Positions 1-8,281 of a stretch of 64,000 nucleotides of DNA are shown piece by piece (position 1 is the first letter of the stretch; each line of letters opens with the position of its first letter). Source of the DNA: Halosimplex carlsbadense 2-9-1 (GTDB lineage Archaea; Halobacteriota; Halobacteria; Halobacteriales; Haloarculaceae); NCBI RefSeq assembly GCF_000337455.1, contig NZ_AOIU01000008.1, positions 148,957-212,956 of the forward strand, written 5' to 3'. The notes below the pieces were generated by a model that saw only the letters and a list, made by a program, of their open reading frames with translations, did not search any database and had not been told where the DNA came from. A program made the position numbers and the translations under genes.

Positions 1-414
1 GAGCAGTTCGTCGATGCGGTCGGCGCGCTCGCTTTTGGGCACGCCGTAGGCCCGCGCGGCGAAGCGGATGTTCTCGCGAGCCGTGAGCTCCTCGTCGACG
101 CTGGTCTCCTGGGCCATGTAGCCGATCGTCTCGCGGACGCGGCGGGACTCGCTGCGCACGTCGTAGCCGTTGACGGTGATGGACCCGCCCGTCGGCGCCA
201 GCAGCGTCGCGAAGGTCTTGATCGTCGTCGTCTTCCCGGCGCCGTTGGGGCCGAGGAAGCCGAAGAACTCGCCTTTCGGGACCGCCAGATCGATCCCCCT
301 GACTGCCTCCGTCCCGTCGGCGTACGTCAGTTCCACGCCGCTGGCCTCGATGGCGTTCCCGCGACCGTCTCCGGCGTCGCGGCCGCCGTCCGTTCGTGGC
401 TTCCGTTCTCTCAC
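1..414 (-). CDS. ABC transporter ATP-binding protein, N-terminal part (cut by window edge)
   Basis: Only the first 138 residues lie in the window; the rest runs off the left edge. The Walker A motif GPNGAGKT is at about residues 55-62 and the Q-loop (YMAQE) at about 99-103. The layout GPNGAGKTTTIK with a short N-terminal extension is that of the DrrA/NatA type of ATPase, which pairs with a separate membrane permease for drug or ion export. I chose the GTG at 414 because it opens the only frame with the family's N-terminus; a later start is possible because the first 20 residues look like a linker. The substrate cannot be told from this part. The family call is secure, the transport role is inferred. 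Confidence 0.85.
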   Translation of the reverse strand, partial: MRERKPRTDGGRDAGDGRGNAIEASGVELTYADGTEAVRGIDLAVPKGEFFGFLGPNGAGKTTTIKTFATLLAPTGGSITVNGYDVRSESRRVRETIGYMAQETSVDEELTARENIRFAARAYGVPKSERADRIDELL

Positions 415-451
415 GCGAGTGGGTTACGGCTACGCGCCCGTAGCCCTGGCC

Positions 452-1171
452 CTAATCCATTCGGGGTTTTATGTTGGCGTCGGCGCGGCGGAACTGCGCG
501 ACGAGGTGGCTCTGGGCGCGGCGCAGCCGCTCGGAACAGGAGGCGGGGGCGACGCCGAGTTCGTCGGCAACGTCGGCCGTCGAGGCGGTGCGGGGTACGT
601 CGAAGTATCCCATCTCGTGGGCGAGGACGAGCGCCTCGCGCTGGGATTCGGTCATCCCGGGCGGGCGCGGGGCGTCGCCGTCGACGGCGCCGAACGGGCC
701 GGACGTCGCGTCCTCGCCGACGTCGTCTCCGTCGACCTCGACGAGGCGGTCGAGACGGAACGTGAAGTCGTTGGTACGACAGAACTCGCGGAAGGCGTCG
801 AACTCCTCGCGGTCGGCGAACCAGCGCCGCTCGGTCCAGCCGTCGGGCGTGACGGTGACGCGGTCGGGGACCGACTTGTTGTTCGCGAGGGTCTCCAGCC
901 CCTCCGGCGGACCGCCGGTGGGTCGACACCGGTAGCGGCGCGCGTCGCCGTCGGCGACGACCATCGAGTGGTCGGTCACCGAGTCGGCCTCGGCGAACGC
1001 CGCCGCAACCGCTTCCCGGTCGGCCCCGACCGTCCGCACGACGAACTCCGGCGGCCCCGACGGCGCCGCCCGCACCGACTCGAACTCGACGGTCGCGTCG
1101 GGCACGCCCGCCGCCACGTCCACCAGCGCGAGCGACTCACCGGCCAGCCGAAACTCGGCGATCAGTCCCAT
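452..1171 (-). CDS. HTH-10 domain transcriptional regulator (bat-like)
   Basis: A 239-residue protein with an N-terminal sensor-like domain and a C-terminal helix-turn-helix. The C-terminal stretch MTESQREALVLAHEMGYFDVPR followed by a helix-turn-helix (STADVADELGVAPASCSERLRRA) is the signature of the haloarchaeal HTH-10 (bat) family. The ATG at 1171 begins the typical MGLIAEFRL opening; an upstream in-frame ATG at 1234 would add 21 unlike residues. It lies just upstream of the ABC ATPase on the same strand (37-nt gap), so it may regulate that transporter or share its transcript. The target genes and ligand are unknown. Confidence 0.85.
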   Translation of the reverse strand: MGLIAEFRLAGESLALVDVAAGVPDATVEFESVRAAPSGPPEFVVRTVGADREAVAAAFAEADSVTDHSMVVADGDARRYRCRPTGGPPEGLETLANNKSVPDRVTVTPDGWTERRWFADREEFDAFREFCRTNDFTFRLDRLVEVDGDDVGEDATSGPFGAVDGDAPRPPGMTESQREALVLAHEMGYFDVPRTASTADVADELGVAPASCSERLRRAQSHLVAQFRRADANIKPRMD

Positions 1172-1346
1172 GGGACGCAGGTGGGCCCCGAGCGTGTTAA
1201 CCGATCGGTCGCGGCGGTCGATCCGTCCCGCCACGGGACCGTCGATCCGGGCGGGGTCCGGCGATCGAACGGTCGCGCGGGAAGCGGGTTAAATCGCCGT
1301 TTGAGCCTTCAGCGGACCTTTGATGCGCCCGTTCGAAGGAGGAGGT

Positions 1347-1718
1347 ATGCGAGCGAACCCGCCCTCCGACGGCGACCTGCCGTTCGCCGACCGCAGCCCC
1401 GGCCGCTCCGCGACCCGCGAGCCCCCTCGCACCGAGGACATCCACCTGCGCAACTACGACCGCGAGTGCGGGTACGACCTCGACGTGACCGTTCTCGGGC
1501 GCGGCGAGGACCCGGTCTTCGAGTCGCGGTACTTCTGCCAGCCCGGCGAGGTGATCGCCGTCGAGAACGTCCTCCCGCCCGGCGAGTACGAGGTCGTCGT
1601 CGAACTCGACAACCGCCGCGAGGTGGCCACCGAGTGCCGCGTCAGTTCCGCCCCCGGCCACACCGTCCGGGTCGAAGTCGGCAACGGCACCGTGAGCCTG
1701 ACCGAAGGGCTGTACTGA
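1347..1718 (+). CDS. Conserved hypothetical protein, small beta-rich domain
   Basis: A 123-residue acidic soluble protein without signal peptide or membrane segment. The middle and end (about residues 30-123) read as alternating beta strands around NYDRECGYDLDVTVL, a cysteine-containing FCQPGEVIAVENVLPPGEYEVVVEL segment and a final strand, like a small immunoglobulin-like or carboxypeptidase-regulatory-like fold. The ATG at 1347 is chosen because GGAGGAGGT sits directly before it (1338-1346), which would otherwise be read as Glu-Gly-Gly in the protein; a TTAAAT box at 1289 also allows a leaderless start at 1320 or 1323. I do not recognise the family and assign no function. Confidence 0.6.
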   Translation: MRANPPSDGDLPFADRSPGRSATREPPRTEDIHLRNYDRECGYDLDVTVLGRGEDPVFESRYFCQPGEVIAVENVLPPGEYEVVVELDNRREVATECRVSSAPGHTVRVEVGNGTVSLTEGLY

Positions 1719-1828
1719 CCGCGCCGTCGCCGCGCTTCGGCGCGACGGACGGTCGCGAGGATTCGGTGACACGCGGGCGCCAGGGGCGTCCCGGCGCCTC
1801 CGTCGCCGAGTCGTGAGTCCGGCGTCGC

Positions 1829-3994
1829 TCAGTCGTCGGCCGGCGACGCCGCCGCGTCGCCTTCACCGGCTGGCACACCGCCTCCCTCACGCACCTCGAT
1901 CGCTTCGATCAGCAACTCGGCCACGTCGACGATTTCGATGTCGTCCTCGAAGCCACCGGTCTTGCGGCCGTCCTCGAACATCGTGGTACACATCGGGCAG
2001 GCGACGACGAACTTCTCGACGGCGGGGCCGACGGCCGTGTCCTCGACGGCCTCGCGCAGCCGTTCCTCGCTCGGCTTGGGGTCTTCGTCGAACTCCATCC
2101 AGAGGCCGCCACCGCCGCCGCCACAACAGAAGGAGTCGCTCCGGTTGCGCGGCATCTCCGCCAGCTCGCAGCCCGTCGCGCGGACGAGGTCGCGGGGGGC
2201 CTCGTACTCGCCGTTGTACCGCCCGAGGTGACAGGGGTCGTGGTAGGTGACGGTGTAGTCGAGTTCGTCGCCGCGCAGGCCGAGTCGGCCCTCGTCGACC
2301 AGATCCTCGACGACCTGGGTCCAGTGGAAGACGGGGGCGCCGTCCCAGTTGTCCTCGGGCACCTCCATCATCGGGTCGTCGGCGAACGCCTCGAAGTCGA
2401 CCTCGGGGTACTCGTTGTCGAAGGTGTTAAACGCGTGGGGGTCGGTGCAGACGATCCGCTCGAACTCGCAGTCCTCGAAGGCGCTCACCATGGTCGCGGC
2501 CTGCTCGACGAAGAGGAACTCCTCGCCGACGCGGCGCACGTCGTTGCCGTCGTACACCTCGTCGTCGTAGCAGATGCCGTAGTCCACGTCCGCCCGCTCG
2601 AAGATCCTGGCGAGCGAGCGAGCCACCCGCTTGTTCCGGTCGTCGAAGCTCGGGTAGTCGCCGACGTACCAGAGGTACTCGACGGACTCCTCGCGGGCGT
2701 CCGTGGGTTCGGCGTCGAGGTCGTCGGCCCACTGGGCGCGGGTCCGCTGTGACTCGCCGAAGGTGTTGCCCTGCTGCATCACGTTCTGGAAGGCGTCCTG
2801 CACGTTGCGGTCGAGGTCGCCCTGGTCGACGAGCTGGCGGTTCATCCGGGTGAACGAATCGAGGTGTTCGATCTCGACGGGACAGGCGTCCATACAGGCC
2901 ATACACGACATGCAGGACTCCATCGTCTCGGCGTCGATAACGGAGCGACCCCCGTCGGCGACGATGTCGACCGCCTCGCCGCCGGCGTCGCGGCTCTCGC
3001 GGTAGTTCTTCAGGTCGAGGATCACGTCCCGCGGGTCGAGCGGGCGGCCGGCGGCCTTGGCGGGGCAGGCCGTCGAGCAGCGGCCGCAGTTGGTGCAGGC
3101 GTCCTGGTCGAGCAACTCCTTCCAGGTGAAATCGTCGATAGATTCGGCGTTGGTCGCGTCCAGATCGGCGGGGACGCCGGGGAGTCGGCGGCCGGCGTCT
3201 TCGTCGCGGGCGACGACGTTGGCCGCCGAGGCGAGCATGTGGAACGGCTTTCCCAGCGGGAGCGCCGCGACAAAGGCCAGCGCGAGTATCGAGTGGCTCC
3301 ACCAGACGAGCGGGTACGCGGCCTCGGCCGCGGCGGGGGTCACGCCCACGCCGTCGAGGGCGACGGCGACCGCCCACCCGACGAAGCTCACCGTTTCGAA
3401 GTCCGGGAAGTTCTGCCCGAGGATGCGAACCCCCTCGGTGAGGTAGCCGCCGACGCCCAGCAGGAACAGGGCCCAGACGAAGAGGTCGTCCTCGGCGGAG
3501 GTGTGGCGGCCCCACAGGCGGCCGTCGCGGGCGGCGTAGCGACGGTAGAGGAAGACGCCGAGGCCGACGACGAACAGCAGGCCCATCGCGTCGACGACGA
3601 AGGAGTAGGAGAGATAGAAGTCGCCGACGAAAAAGGAGTCGCCGGTGAGCGGGCCGTACACGTCCATGTCGATGCCGAGGATGGTGGTCGCGATGAGGAG
3701 GGTGAGAAAGCCCCAGAGGACGAACGCGTGGGCGAGCCCCGCGACGAGGTCGCCGTCGCGCAGGGTTCGGTTCGAGAGGATCGTGCCGGCGGCGCCGACG
3801 ACCCGCTGGGGGAGGTCGTCGAGCCGATTCAGCGGGTCCTCGCGGCCCTCGGCGTAGCGGGCGACGCGACGGTACGACCCCAGCAGGAAGACGGCGATGG
3901 CGACGGCGGCCAGATAGTAGAACGCCGCCTTCCCGACGGGGCCGATCCCCCAAAACGTCGGGCGGGTCGGCGCGTCGGCCTGGAGCAAGAGCAT
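1829..3994 (-). CDS. Membrane heterodisulfide-reductase-like Fe-S oxidoreductase
   Basis: A 721-residue fusion. The N-terminal 230 or so residues hold about five to six membrane helices resembling the NarI/DsrM gamma subunit. Two 4Fe-4S binding motifs follow (CTNCGRCSTACP at about residue 301 and CMSCMACMDACP at about 361), then two cysteine-rich CCG domains with YHDPCHLGRY (about 585), FCCGGGGGG (about 625) and CPMCTTMFEDG (about 667). This is the arrangement of haloarchaeal HdrD/GlcF-like membrane proteins thought to pass electrons between a soluble donor, often electron-transfer flavoprotein, and the quinone pool. No ETF or dehydrogenase gene is adjacent, so the partner is unknown. The acidic C-terminal tail is typical of halophiles. 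Confidence 0.88.
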   Translation of the reverse strand: MLLLQADAPTRPTFWGIGPVGKAAFYYLAAVAIAVFLLGSYRRVARYAEGREDPLNRLDDLPQRVVGAAGTILSNRTLRDGDLVAGLAHAFVLWGFLTLLIATTILGIDMDVYGPLTGDSFFVGDFYLSYSFVVDAMGLLFVVGLGVFLYRRYAARDGRLWGRHTSAEDDLFVWALFLLGVGGYLTEGVRILGQNFPDFETVSFVGWAVAVALDGVGVTPAAAEAAYPLVWWSHSILALAFVAALPLGKPFHMLASAANVVARDEDAGRRLPGVPADLDATNAESIDDFTWKELLDQDACTNCGRCSTACPAKAAGRPLDPRDVILDLKNYRESRDAGGEAVDIVADGGRSVIDAETMESCMSCMACMDACPVEIEHLDSFTRMNRQLVDQGDLDRNVQDAFQNVMQQGNTFGESQRTRAQWADDLDAEPTDAREESVEYLWYVGDYPSFDDRNKRVARSLARIFERADVDYGICYDDEVYDGNDVRRVGEEFLFVEQAATMVSAFEDCEFERIVCTDPHAFNTFDNEYPEVDFEAFADDPMMEVPEDNWDGAPVFHWTQVVEDLVDEGRLGLRGDELDYTVTYHDPCHLGRYNGEYEAPRDLVRATGCELAEMPRNRSDSFCCGGGGGGLWMEFDEDPKPSEERLREAVEDTAVGPAVEKFVVACPMCTTMFEDGRKTGGFEDDIEIVDVAELLIEAIEVREGGGVPAGEGDAAASPADD

Positions 3995-4137
3995 ACTAGA
4001 ACGCGGTGGGACGCGCCCTTAACGTTTGTCACGATCCCACACGGGCACGGTTCACAATCGTTGTTCCGTTTGTCGGTTTCGCCGGTTGCGGGCGCCGCCG
4101 AGCCGGCGACGACCGTGCCGACCGGCCGCAGGTGTCA

Positions 4138-4150
4138 ACAATTATTTAGG
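4138..4150 (+). promoter_or_regulatory. Probable TATA box for the cmi4-like gene
   Basis: An AT-rich stretch (AATTATTTAG) stands alone in GC-rich DNA about 30 nt before the ATG at 4179. That spacing is typical of haloarchaeal promoters with leaderless or nearly leaderless transcripts. Assigned by sequence and position only. Confidence 0.55.
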
Positions 4151-4178
4151 TGTGCGTCCCTGCAGTGCGGTTCGGGCA

Positions 4179-4778
4179 ATGGACGAAAAGACAGAGGAAC
4201 TGCGGGACATCTTCATGGACGTTTCCGACGAGGAGACGGTCACGGAGACCCAGGAGGAGCCGCGGGGCTCCATCGCGGACCAGCCGGACGAGGCGACGAT
4301 CCGCGAGCGCCTGCGGGGGGTAATCGAGGCGCTCGCCGACCGCTACGACTTCGACTCGACGTTCGAGACGGAGACGTACGTCGACCTGGTCCGGGGGTTC
4401 TACGACGAGGGGTCCGACGAGGGGATCGCCGACGACCTCGGCCTCTCGCCCGAGGAAGTGTTCCGCGCACGCATGGATCTGCACCTGTTCCGGGGGGACG
4501 ACACGGAGGCGCCGTTCGACGTCTGCGAACTGCGCCGCCGTCGCGACGCCGACGATGCGACGTTGGCCGCCGAGTTCGGCGTCGACGAGTCGACGCTGGC
4601 CCACTACCGCCGCGTCGTCGACGCCCAGGACGCCGCCCGGGCGGCGAACCACCGCTACCGCACCGAGTTCGACGAGATATGCACCGACGCCGCCATCTCC
4701 GGGTCGCTCACCGAGAGCGTGACGGAGGACGGCCTCGACGAGGCCGCCGAGGACATCGAGACCAACGTCTCGTTCTGA
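4179..4778 (+). CDS. Conditioned-medium-induced protein 4 (Cmi4)-like
   Basis: A 199-residue very acidic soluble protein that matches my memory of the haloarchaeal family annotated as conditioned medium-induced protein 4, first named in Natrialba magadii. Residues about 40-75 are helical (IRERLRGVIEALADRYDF), and two short regions (about 77-95 and 123-145: GIADDLGLSPEEVFRARM and TLAAEFGVDESTLAHYRRV) read as helix-turn-helix units, so a DNA-binding role is plausible. The ATG at 4179 follows the TATA-like box by about 30 nt; upstream in-frame codons lie beyond the promoter. The function of the family is not established to my knowledge. Confidence 0.75.
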   Translation: MDEKTEELRDIFMDVSDEETVTETQEEPRGSIADQPDEATIRERLRGVIEALADRYDFDSTFETETYVDLVRGFYDEGSDEGIADDLGLSPEEVFRARMDLHLFRGDDTEAPFDVCELRRRRDADDATLAAEFGVDESTLAHYRRVVDAQDAARAANHRYRTEFDEICTDAAISGSLTESVTEDGLDEAAEDIETNVSF

Positions 4779-4878
4779 GTGGCGGCCCCGGACTCGATCT
4801 TTCTCGCTCGCCGAACGGTCGACGACTCCGACCAGTGCCACCGAGAATTTAAGACCGAAAGCCGGGCCACCGCCGTGT

Positions 4879-5532
4879 ATGCACACGTTCCGCGACGTGG
4901 CGACGGCGGCGTACTGCCCGCGGAAGCTCTACTACCGTCACCGCGACCCCTCGGCCGACGAGGACGTTCCACAGGAGGTCCACGCTCGCCGGGACCTGGC
5001 CTTTCGCTACCCGGAACTGCTCGATTCGGACCCCGAGATACAGGCCGCCCCCATCGAGGTCACGCCCACGCAGTATCGCTCGCGACTCGGCCGTCTGCGA
5101 GCGAGTCTCGACGCCTGGGACGACCTGGTCGACCCCGCCGGCCGCGACGTGTTGCTGGAGGGGCGGGAGTGTCGCGGTATCGCCCACAAGGTCCTGTCGG
5201 GCCCGCCGCGGCCGTCGCTGGTGTTCGCGGGCGCTCCGCCCGACCAGGGAGTCTGGGAACCCCAGACCGTCCGGCTGGTCGCTGCCGCGAAGGCGCTGGC
5301 CTGGGAACGCGAAACGACCGTCGAGAGCGCCATCGCCGAGTATCCCGCCTACGGCGTCGTCCGTGAGGTGCCGCTCACGACGCGCCGGAAGGCGACCTAC
5401 CGCTCGGCCGTCCGCACCGCCGACGCCATCGACGGCCCGCCCTCGCGGACTCCCAACCGCGAGAAGTGCTCGCCCTGCGACTATCAGGGCCAGTGCGGCG
5501 TGACGACCCGCTCGCTGAAATCGATGTTGTGA
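4879..5532 (+). CDS. Stand-alone Cas4-like / RecB-family Fe-S protein
   Basis: A 217-residue protein with Cys13 in YCPRKLYY near the N-terminus and a C-terminal cluster Cys197, Cys200, Cys206 (CSPCDYQGQCG). Four cysteines in a 1+3 split bracketing the domain are the Fe-S cluster pattern of Cas4 and related Dna2/AddB-type nucleases. The central block (VWEPQTVRLVAAAKAL, then EYPAYGVVREVPLTTRRKATYR) matches haloarchaeal Cas4-like proteins. The usual metal-binding D and E-x-K residues are hard to place, because the corresponding region reads LLEGRECRGIAHKV; the nuclease may be degenerate. No other cas gene or CRISPR array is nearby, so it is not part of a visible CRISPR system. Confidence 0.78.
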   Translation: MHTFRDVATAAYCPRKLYYRHRDPSADEDVPQEVHARRDLAFRYPELLDSDPEIQAAPIEVTPTQYRSRLGRLRASLDAWDDLVDPAGRDVLLEGRECRGIAHKVLSGPPRPSLVFAGAPPDQGVWEPQTVRLVAAAKALAWERETTVESAIAEYPAYGVVREVPLTTRRKATYRSAVRTADAIDGPPSRTPNREKCSPCDYQGQCGVTTRSLKSML

Positions 5533-5608
5533 GGGGCGCTGTGGTCGGTCGCGCTCGGATCACCGCTGGCGCGTCGATACCCGGACGACCCCCCGGTTTC
5601 GGGTCGAA

Positions 5609-6205
5609 CTACTCGGTGTCCGCGTGGTCGGCGAGCCACGCCTCGATCTCGTCGGCCATCGCGCCGCGGCGATGGACGTCGCCCGATTCGGCGTCGACGA
5701 CGGTGCTCTCCATCCCGTCGGTGCGGCCGCCGTCGACCATCGCGCTCACCCGGTCCCGGACCTCGTCGCTCAACTCGTCGAGTTCACGGACGCTCCCGGT
5801 TCCCGAGAGATTGGCGCTCGTAGCGGTCACGGGCACGCCGGCGGCCTCGAACAGGTCGAGCGCGAGGTCGTGGTCGGGGACGCGAACACCCACTCGCTCG
5901 CGGCCGGCGGTCAGCACGTCGGGGACGACGTCGCGGCGCTGGACGACGACGGTCACCGGGCCGGGGAGGAACGCCCGCATGAACCGCAGTTCCCGCTCGG
6001 TCGGGTCGACGTACTCGGTCGCGCGCTCGACGCTCGGGACCCCCAGCGAGACGGGTTTGTCGCGGTCCCGGCCCTTGACTTCGAAGACCCGCTCGACCGC
6101 CTCGGCGTCGACGGCGTTCGCACCCATCCCGTAGACCGTCTCTGTGGGGTAGACCGCGAGGTCGCCGTCCGCGATGGCTCGTGCGGCGCGCTTCACGTCG
6201 CTCAT
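5609..6205 (-). CDS. L-threonylcarbamoyladenylate synthase (Sua5/YrdC)
   Basis: A 198-residue YrdC-domain protein that makes threonylcarbamoyl-AMP from threonine, bicarbonate and ATP, the first step of t6A37 modification of ANN-decoding tRNAs. Family marks are YPTETVYGMGANA near residue 20, KGRDRDKPVSL, LPGPVTVVV, GVRVPDH, and the SANLSG motif. It ends with the YrdC core, so the C-terminal Sua5 domain is absent, as in short forms. The ATG at 6205 (MSDVKRAARAI) is favoured over 6232, which adds an unconserved nine residues. It converges on the Cas4-like gene, 76 nt apart. Confidence 0.92.
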   Translation of the reverse strand: MSDVKRAARAIADGDLAVYPTETVYGMGANAVDAEAVERVFEVKGRDRDKPVSLGVPSVERATEYVDPTERELRFMRAFLPGPVTVVVQRRDVVPDVLTAGRERVGVRVPDHDLALDLFEAAGVPVTATSANLSGTGSVRELDELSDEVRDRVSAMVDGGRTDGMESTVVDAESGDVHRRGAMADEIEAWLADHADTE

Positions 6206-6289
6206 TGTCGGTGTTCCGTCGGTCGTCGGCAAAAGCGTGACGCGATTCGCTCGCTAGGAGTTGGATCGACGGTACTCGACGGAGACCGC

Positions 6290-6625
6290 AGGCCATGACA
6301 GCCCTCGACCCGCTCGCTCGGAGATGTCCTGACCGCAAGTGACAGCAAGCGATGAAAGCCCTCGACGCGCTCGCGGTCGCTGAGGCGGGATATCCGCGCT
6401 CTCCGCACCGCCCGCGCGGATAGTCGCCCGCTCAGGCGACCACCTAAACGCGAGCGCGCCTCGCCCTTTCAGTCCGCCAGGGGCCGAACCCGCCCCGCAC
6501 GGCACCGCAAACGGCCTCTTACCTCCCCAGCCTCTTGCGTTGCTCGCAGGCTGCGCTACTCATCCCTCGCGCGGCTGTTTCGAGCGGCCCGCCAGGAGGC
6601 GGGCACGCTCGACAGCACGCGCCAC
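6290..6625 (-). repeat. Structured dispersed element, copy 1 (possible ncRNA)
   Basis: Read on the minus strand this begins GTGGCGCGTGCTGTCG at 6625. It contains stem pairs GCTGT/ACAGC, GAGCG/CGCTC and GCCCGCC/GGCGGGC, and then a block (6458-6485) identical to 50006-50033 in copy 2. A 9-bp hairpin TATCCGCGC/GCGCGGATA follows (6391-6422) between conserved GCGGG and CCCGC flanks, and near the end comes the block TCGAGGGCTTTCA. No credible reading frame occupies it. The same architecture recurs at 49866-50224 and 63805-64000, with different hairpin sequences that still pair. It fills most of the 461-bp gap between sua5 and the VOC gene. It could be a small RNA gene or a mobile structured DNA. 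Confidence 0.75.
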
Positions 6626-6666
6626 GGTGGCCGTCTCGTATCCGTTCCGCACCTCGGTAACCCTCC

Positions 6667-7656
6667 TCAGTCGTCGGCTTCGGCCTGTTCGGCGCGGGGG
6701 ACGGTGACGTCGGTGAGGTTGGCTTCGATCTCCTCGCGGCGGTCCCCGAACGTCCCGGGGAGGACGAGCCGGCCGCCCAGATCGTCGAGCGGTTCGTCGC
6801 TGTCGTAGCCGGGGTCGCTCGTGGCGAGTTCGAAGAGGACGCCGCCGTGTTCGCGGACGTACACCGATCGGAACCAGTGGCGGTCGATCTGCTGGGTGGG
6901 ACTGAGCCCGCGCGAGCGGATGGCCGAGCGCATCGCCGCCTGGTCGTCGTCGGTCGGCGTCTGGAAGGCGACGTGGTGGACCGTCCCGTGGCCCTGGCGA
7001 CCGCCCTGAATGGTCGGGAGCACGTCGACGTACTGCCCGACGGTGCCGGTGGCTTCGAATCGGGTGCGCTCGTCGCCGGGCGTGTCGCCCTCGGCCTCCT
7101 CGGTGCCGACGCGTTCGAGACCCATCGTCTCCAGTAGCTCCTCGGTGGGCTGGGGGTCGGCGAGCCACAGCGTCACCGAGTGGAACCCGCGGATGGCGGA
7201 CTCCTCGGGGACGAACTCCGTCCACGGGACGGTGGGGTCGTCGTCGGGGATCTCGGTCTCGACCAGCTCGACGGGGAGGCCGTCGGGGTCTTCGAAGGGG
7301 AGGACGGTCTCGCCGAACCGGTCGACGCGGTCGTCGTAGTCGACGCCGTAGTCGTCGAACCGGTCCTCCCAGTAGTCGAGGCTCCCCTCGGGCACGCGGA
7401 AGGCGGTCCGGGAGACCTGGCCGGAGCCGACCTTGCCGCGGCTCATCCCCTCCCAGGGGAAGAAAGTCATGCTCGTCCCGGGGGTCCCCTCCGCGTCGGC
7501 GAAGAAGAAGTGGTAGGTGCCGGGGTCGTCCTGGTTGATCGACCGTTTGACGAGCCGCAGTCCAAGGGTCTCGACCCAGAAGTCCATGTTCCGCTGGGGG
7601 TCGCCCGCGATACAGGTGACGTGGTGGATGCCCGGTGTCGGGTTCGGATCTGCCAT
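6667..7656 (-). CDS. VOC-family ring-cleaving dioxygenase
   Basis: A 329-residue protein made of two tandem glyoxalase/VOC modules (about residues 8-140 and 155-290), the layout of LinE/PcpA/MhqO extradiol dioxygenases that open hydroquinone-type rings. Candidate metal ligands are His11 or His12 in GIHHVT, a histidine in GTVHHVAFQ (about 228) and the glutamate of LFELATSDPGY (about 276), giving the two-His-one-carboxylate site. Further family marks are the PWTEFVP stretch after module one and the VLPGTFGDRREEIE C-terminus. The substrate in this organism is unknown; related proteins are usually annotated simply as ring-cleaving dioxygenases. Confidence 0.87.
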   Translation of the reverse strand: MADPNPTPGIHHVTCIAGDPQRNMDFWVETLGLRLVKRSINQDDPGTYHFFFADAEGTPGTSMTFFPWEGMSRGKVGSGQVSRTAFRVPEGSLDYWEDRFDDYGVDYDDRVDRFGETVLPFEDPDGLPVELVETEIPDDDPTVPWTEFVPEESAIRGFHSVTLWLADPQPTEELLETMGLERVGTEEAEGDTPGDERTRFEATGTVGQYVDVLPTIQGGRQGHGTVHHVAFQTPTDDDQAAMRSAIRSRGLSPTQQIDRHWFRSVYVREHGGVLFELATSDPGYDSDEPLDDLGGRLVLPGTFGDRREEIEANLTDVTVPRAEQAEADD

Positions 7657-7765
7657 TACGACTACGTAGGCGCTCGCGGTACTTCAAAAGGCGCTGACAT
7701 CGATGTCACCGGGTCCCGCCGGTGTCGGTGGCGCGCGGGGGCGCCCGTCGTTCCGCCGAATCGGG

Positions 7766-8281
7766 TTACAGCTCGTCCATCGCGGCCTCGACGTCGTCGT
7801 AGTCGGGGAAGTCGGGCCACTCCTCGGCGACCCAGGCGTACTGGACGACGCGTTCGCCGTCGAGGACGAAGACGGCGGGCCGAGGCTCTTCGACCCCGGC
7901 CATCCCGTCCAGATCGTTGACGATGTCGAAGCGCTCGGCGACTCCGTTGCTCGGGTCGGAGTACAGCCGCGCGTCGACGCCGCGGTCGTCCAGCAGGTCG
8001 GCGTGTTCGTACGGCGAGGAGATGGAGAGGCCGACGACCTGGCAGTCCTCGCGGTCGAGCCACCCGCGGTCGCGGACCTCGTTCCAGACGTACGTCGCCG
8101 GGAAGGCGCCGTCCATCGAGTGGAACAGGAGGACGACGGGCGCCTCGTCGGTCAGATCCGAGAGCGCCACGTCCTCCCAGAACTCGGTGCCGACGAGCGG
8201 CCGCTCGAAGTCGGGGACGCGGTCGCCGACCTCGGGGTGGTCGGTCTCGGGGAGGTCGACGACCTCGAAGGGCAGGTCCAT
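7766..8281 (-). CDS. Redoxin-domain protein lacking the peroxidatic cysteine
   Basis: A 171-residue AhpC/TSA-like thioredoxin-fold protein: VPDFERPLVGTEFWEDVALSDL, then VVLLFHSMDGAFPATYVWNEVRDR, then VVGLSISSPYEHADLLDDRGVDARLYSD and the PAVFVLDGERVVQYAWV strand. True peroxiredoxins carry a peroxidatic Cys in the position read here as HSMDGAFPATYVW (about residues 54-66); there is none, and the only cysteine is in EDCQVVG further on. A thiol peroxidase activity is therefore doubtful. Its ATG (8281) directly abuts the stop codon of the upstream CPFC protein (8282-8284), so the two are probably co-translated. Role unknown. Confidence 0.8.
   Translation of the reverse strand: MDLPFEVVDLPETDHPEVGDRVPDFERPLVGTEFWEDVALSDLTDEAPVVLLFHSMDGAFPATYVWNEVRDRGWLDREDCQVVGLSISSPYEHADLLDDRGVDARLYSDPSNGVAERFDIVNDLDGMAGVEEPRPAVFVLDGERVVQYAWVAEEWPDFPDYDDVEAAMDEL

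Noticed and set aside
170..1816. Long plus-strand frame over the ABC ATPase and HTH-10 genes
   Set aside because: It is antisense to genes with clear motifs and is rich in Arg/Pro, the usual shadow of high-G+C acidic coding. The real genes here are on the minus strand, apart from the small gene at 1347.
2864..4852. 662-codon plus-strand frame opposite the Fe-S oxidoreductase
   Set aside because: It crosses the promoter of the cmi4-like gene and has no family resemblance. The opposite strand carries FeS motifs and membrane helices.
4879..5532. CRISPR-Cas locus around the Cas4-like gene
   Set aside because: No cas1, cas2, effector or repeat-spacer array is present within the window.
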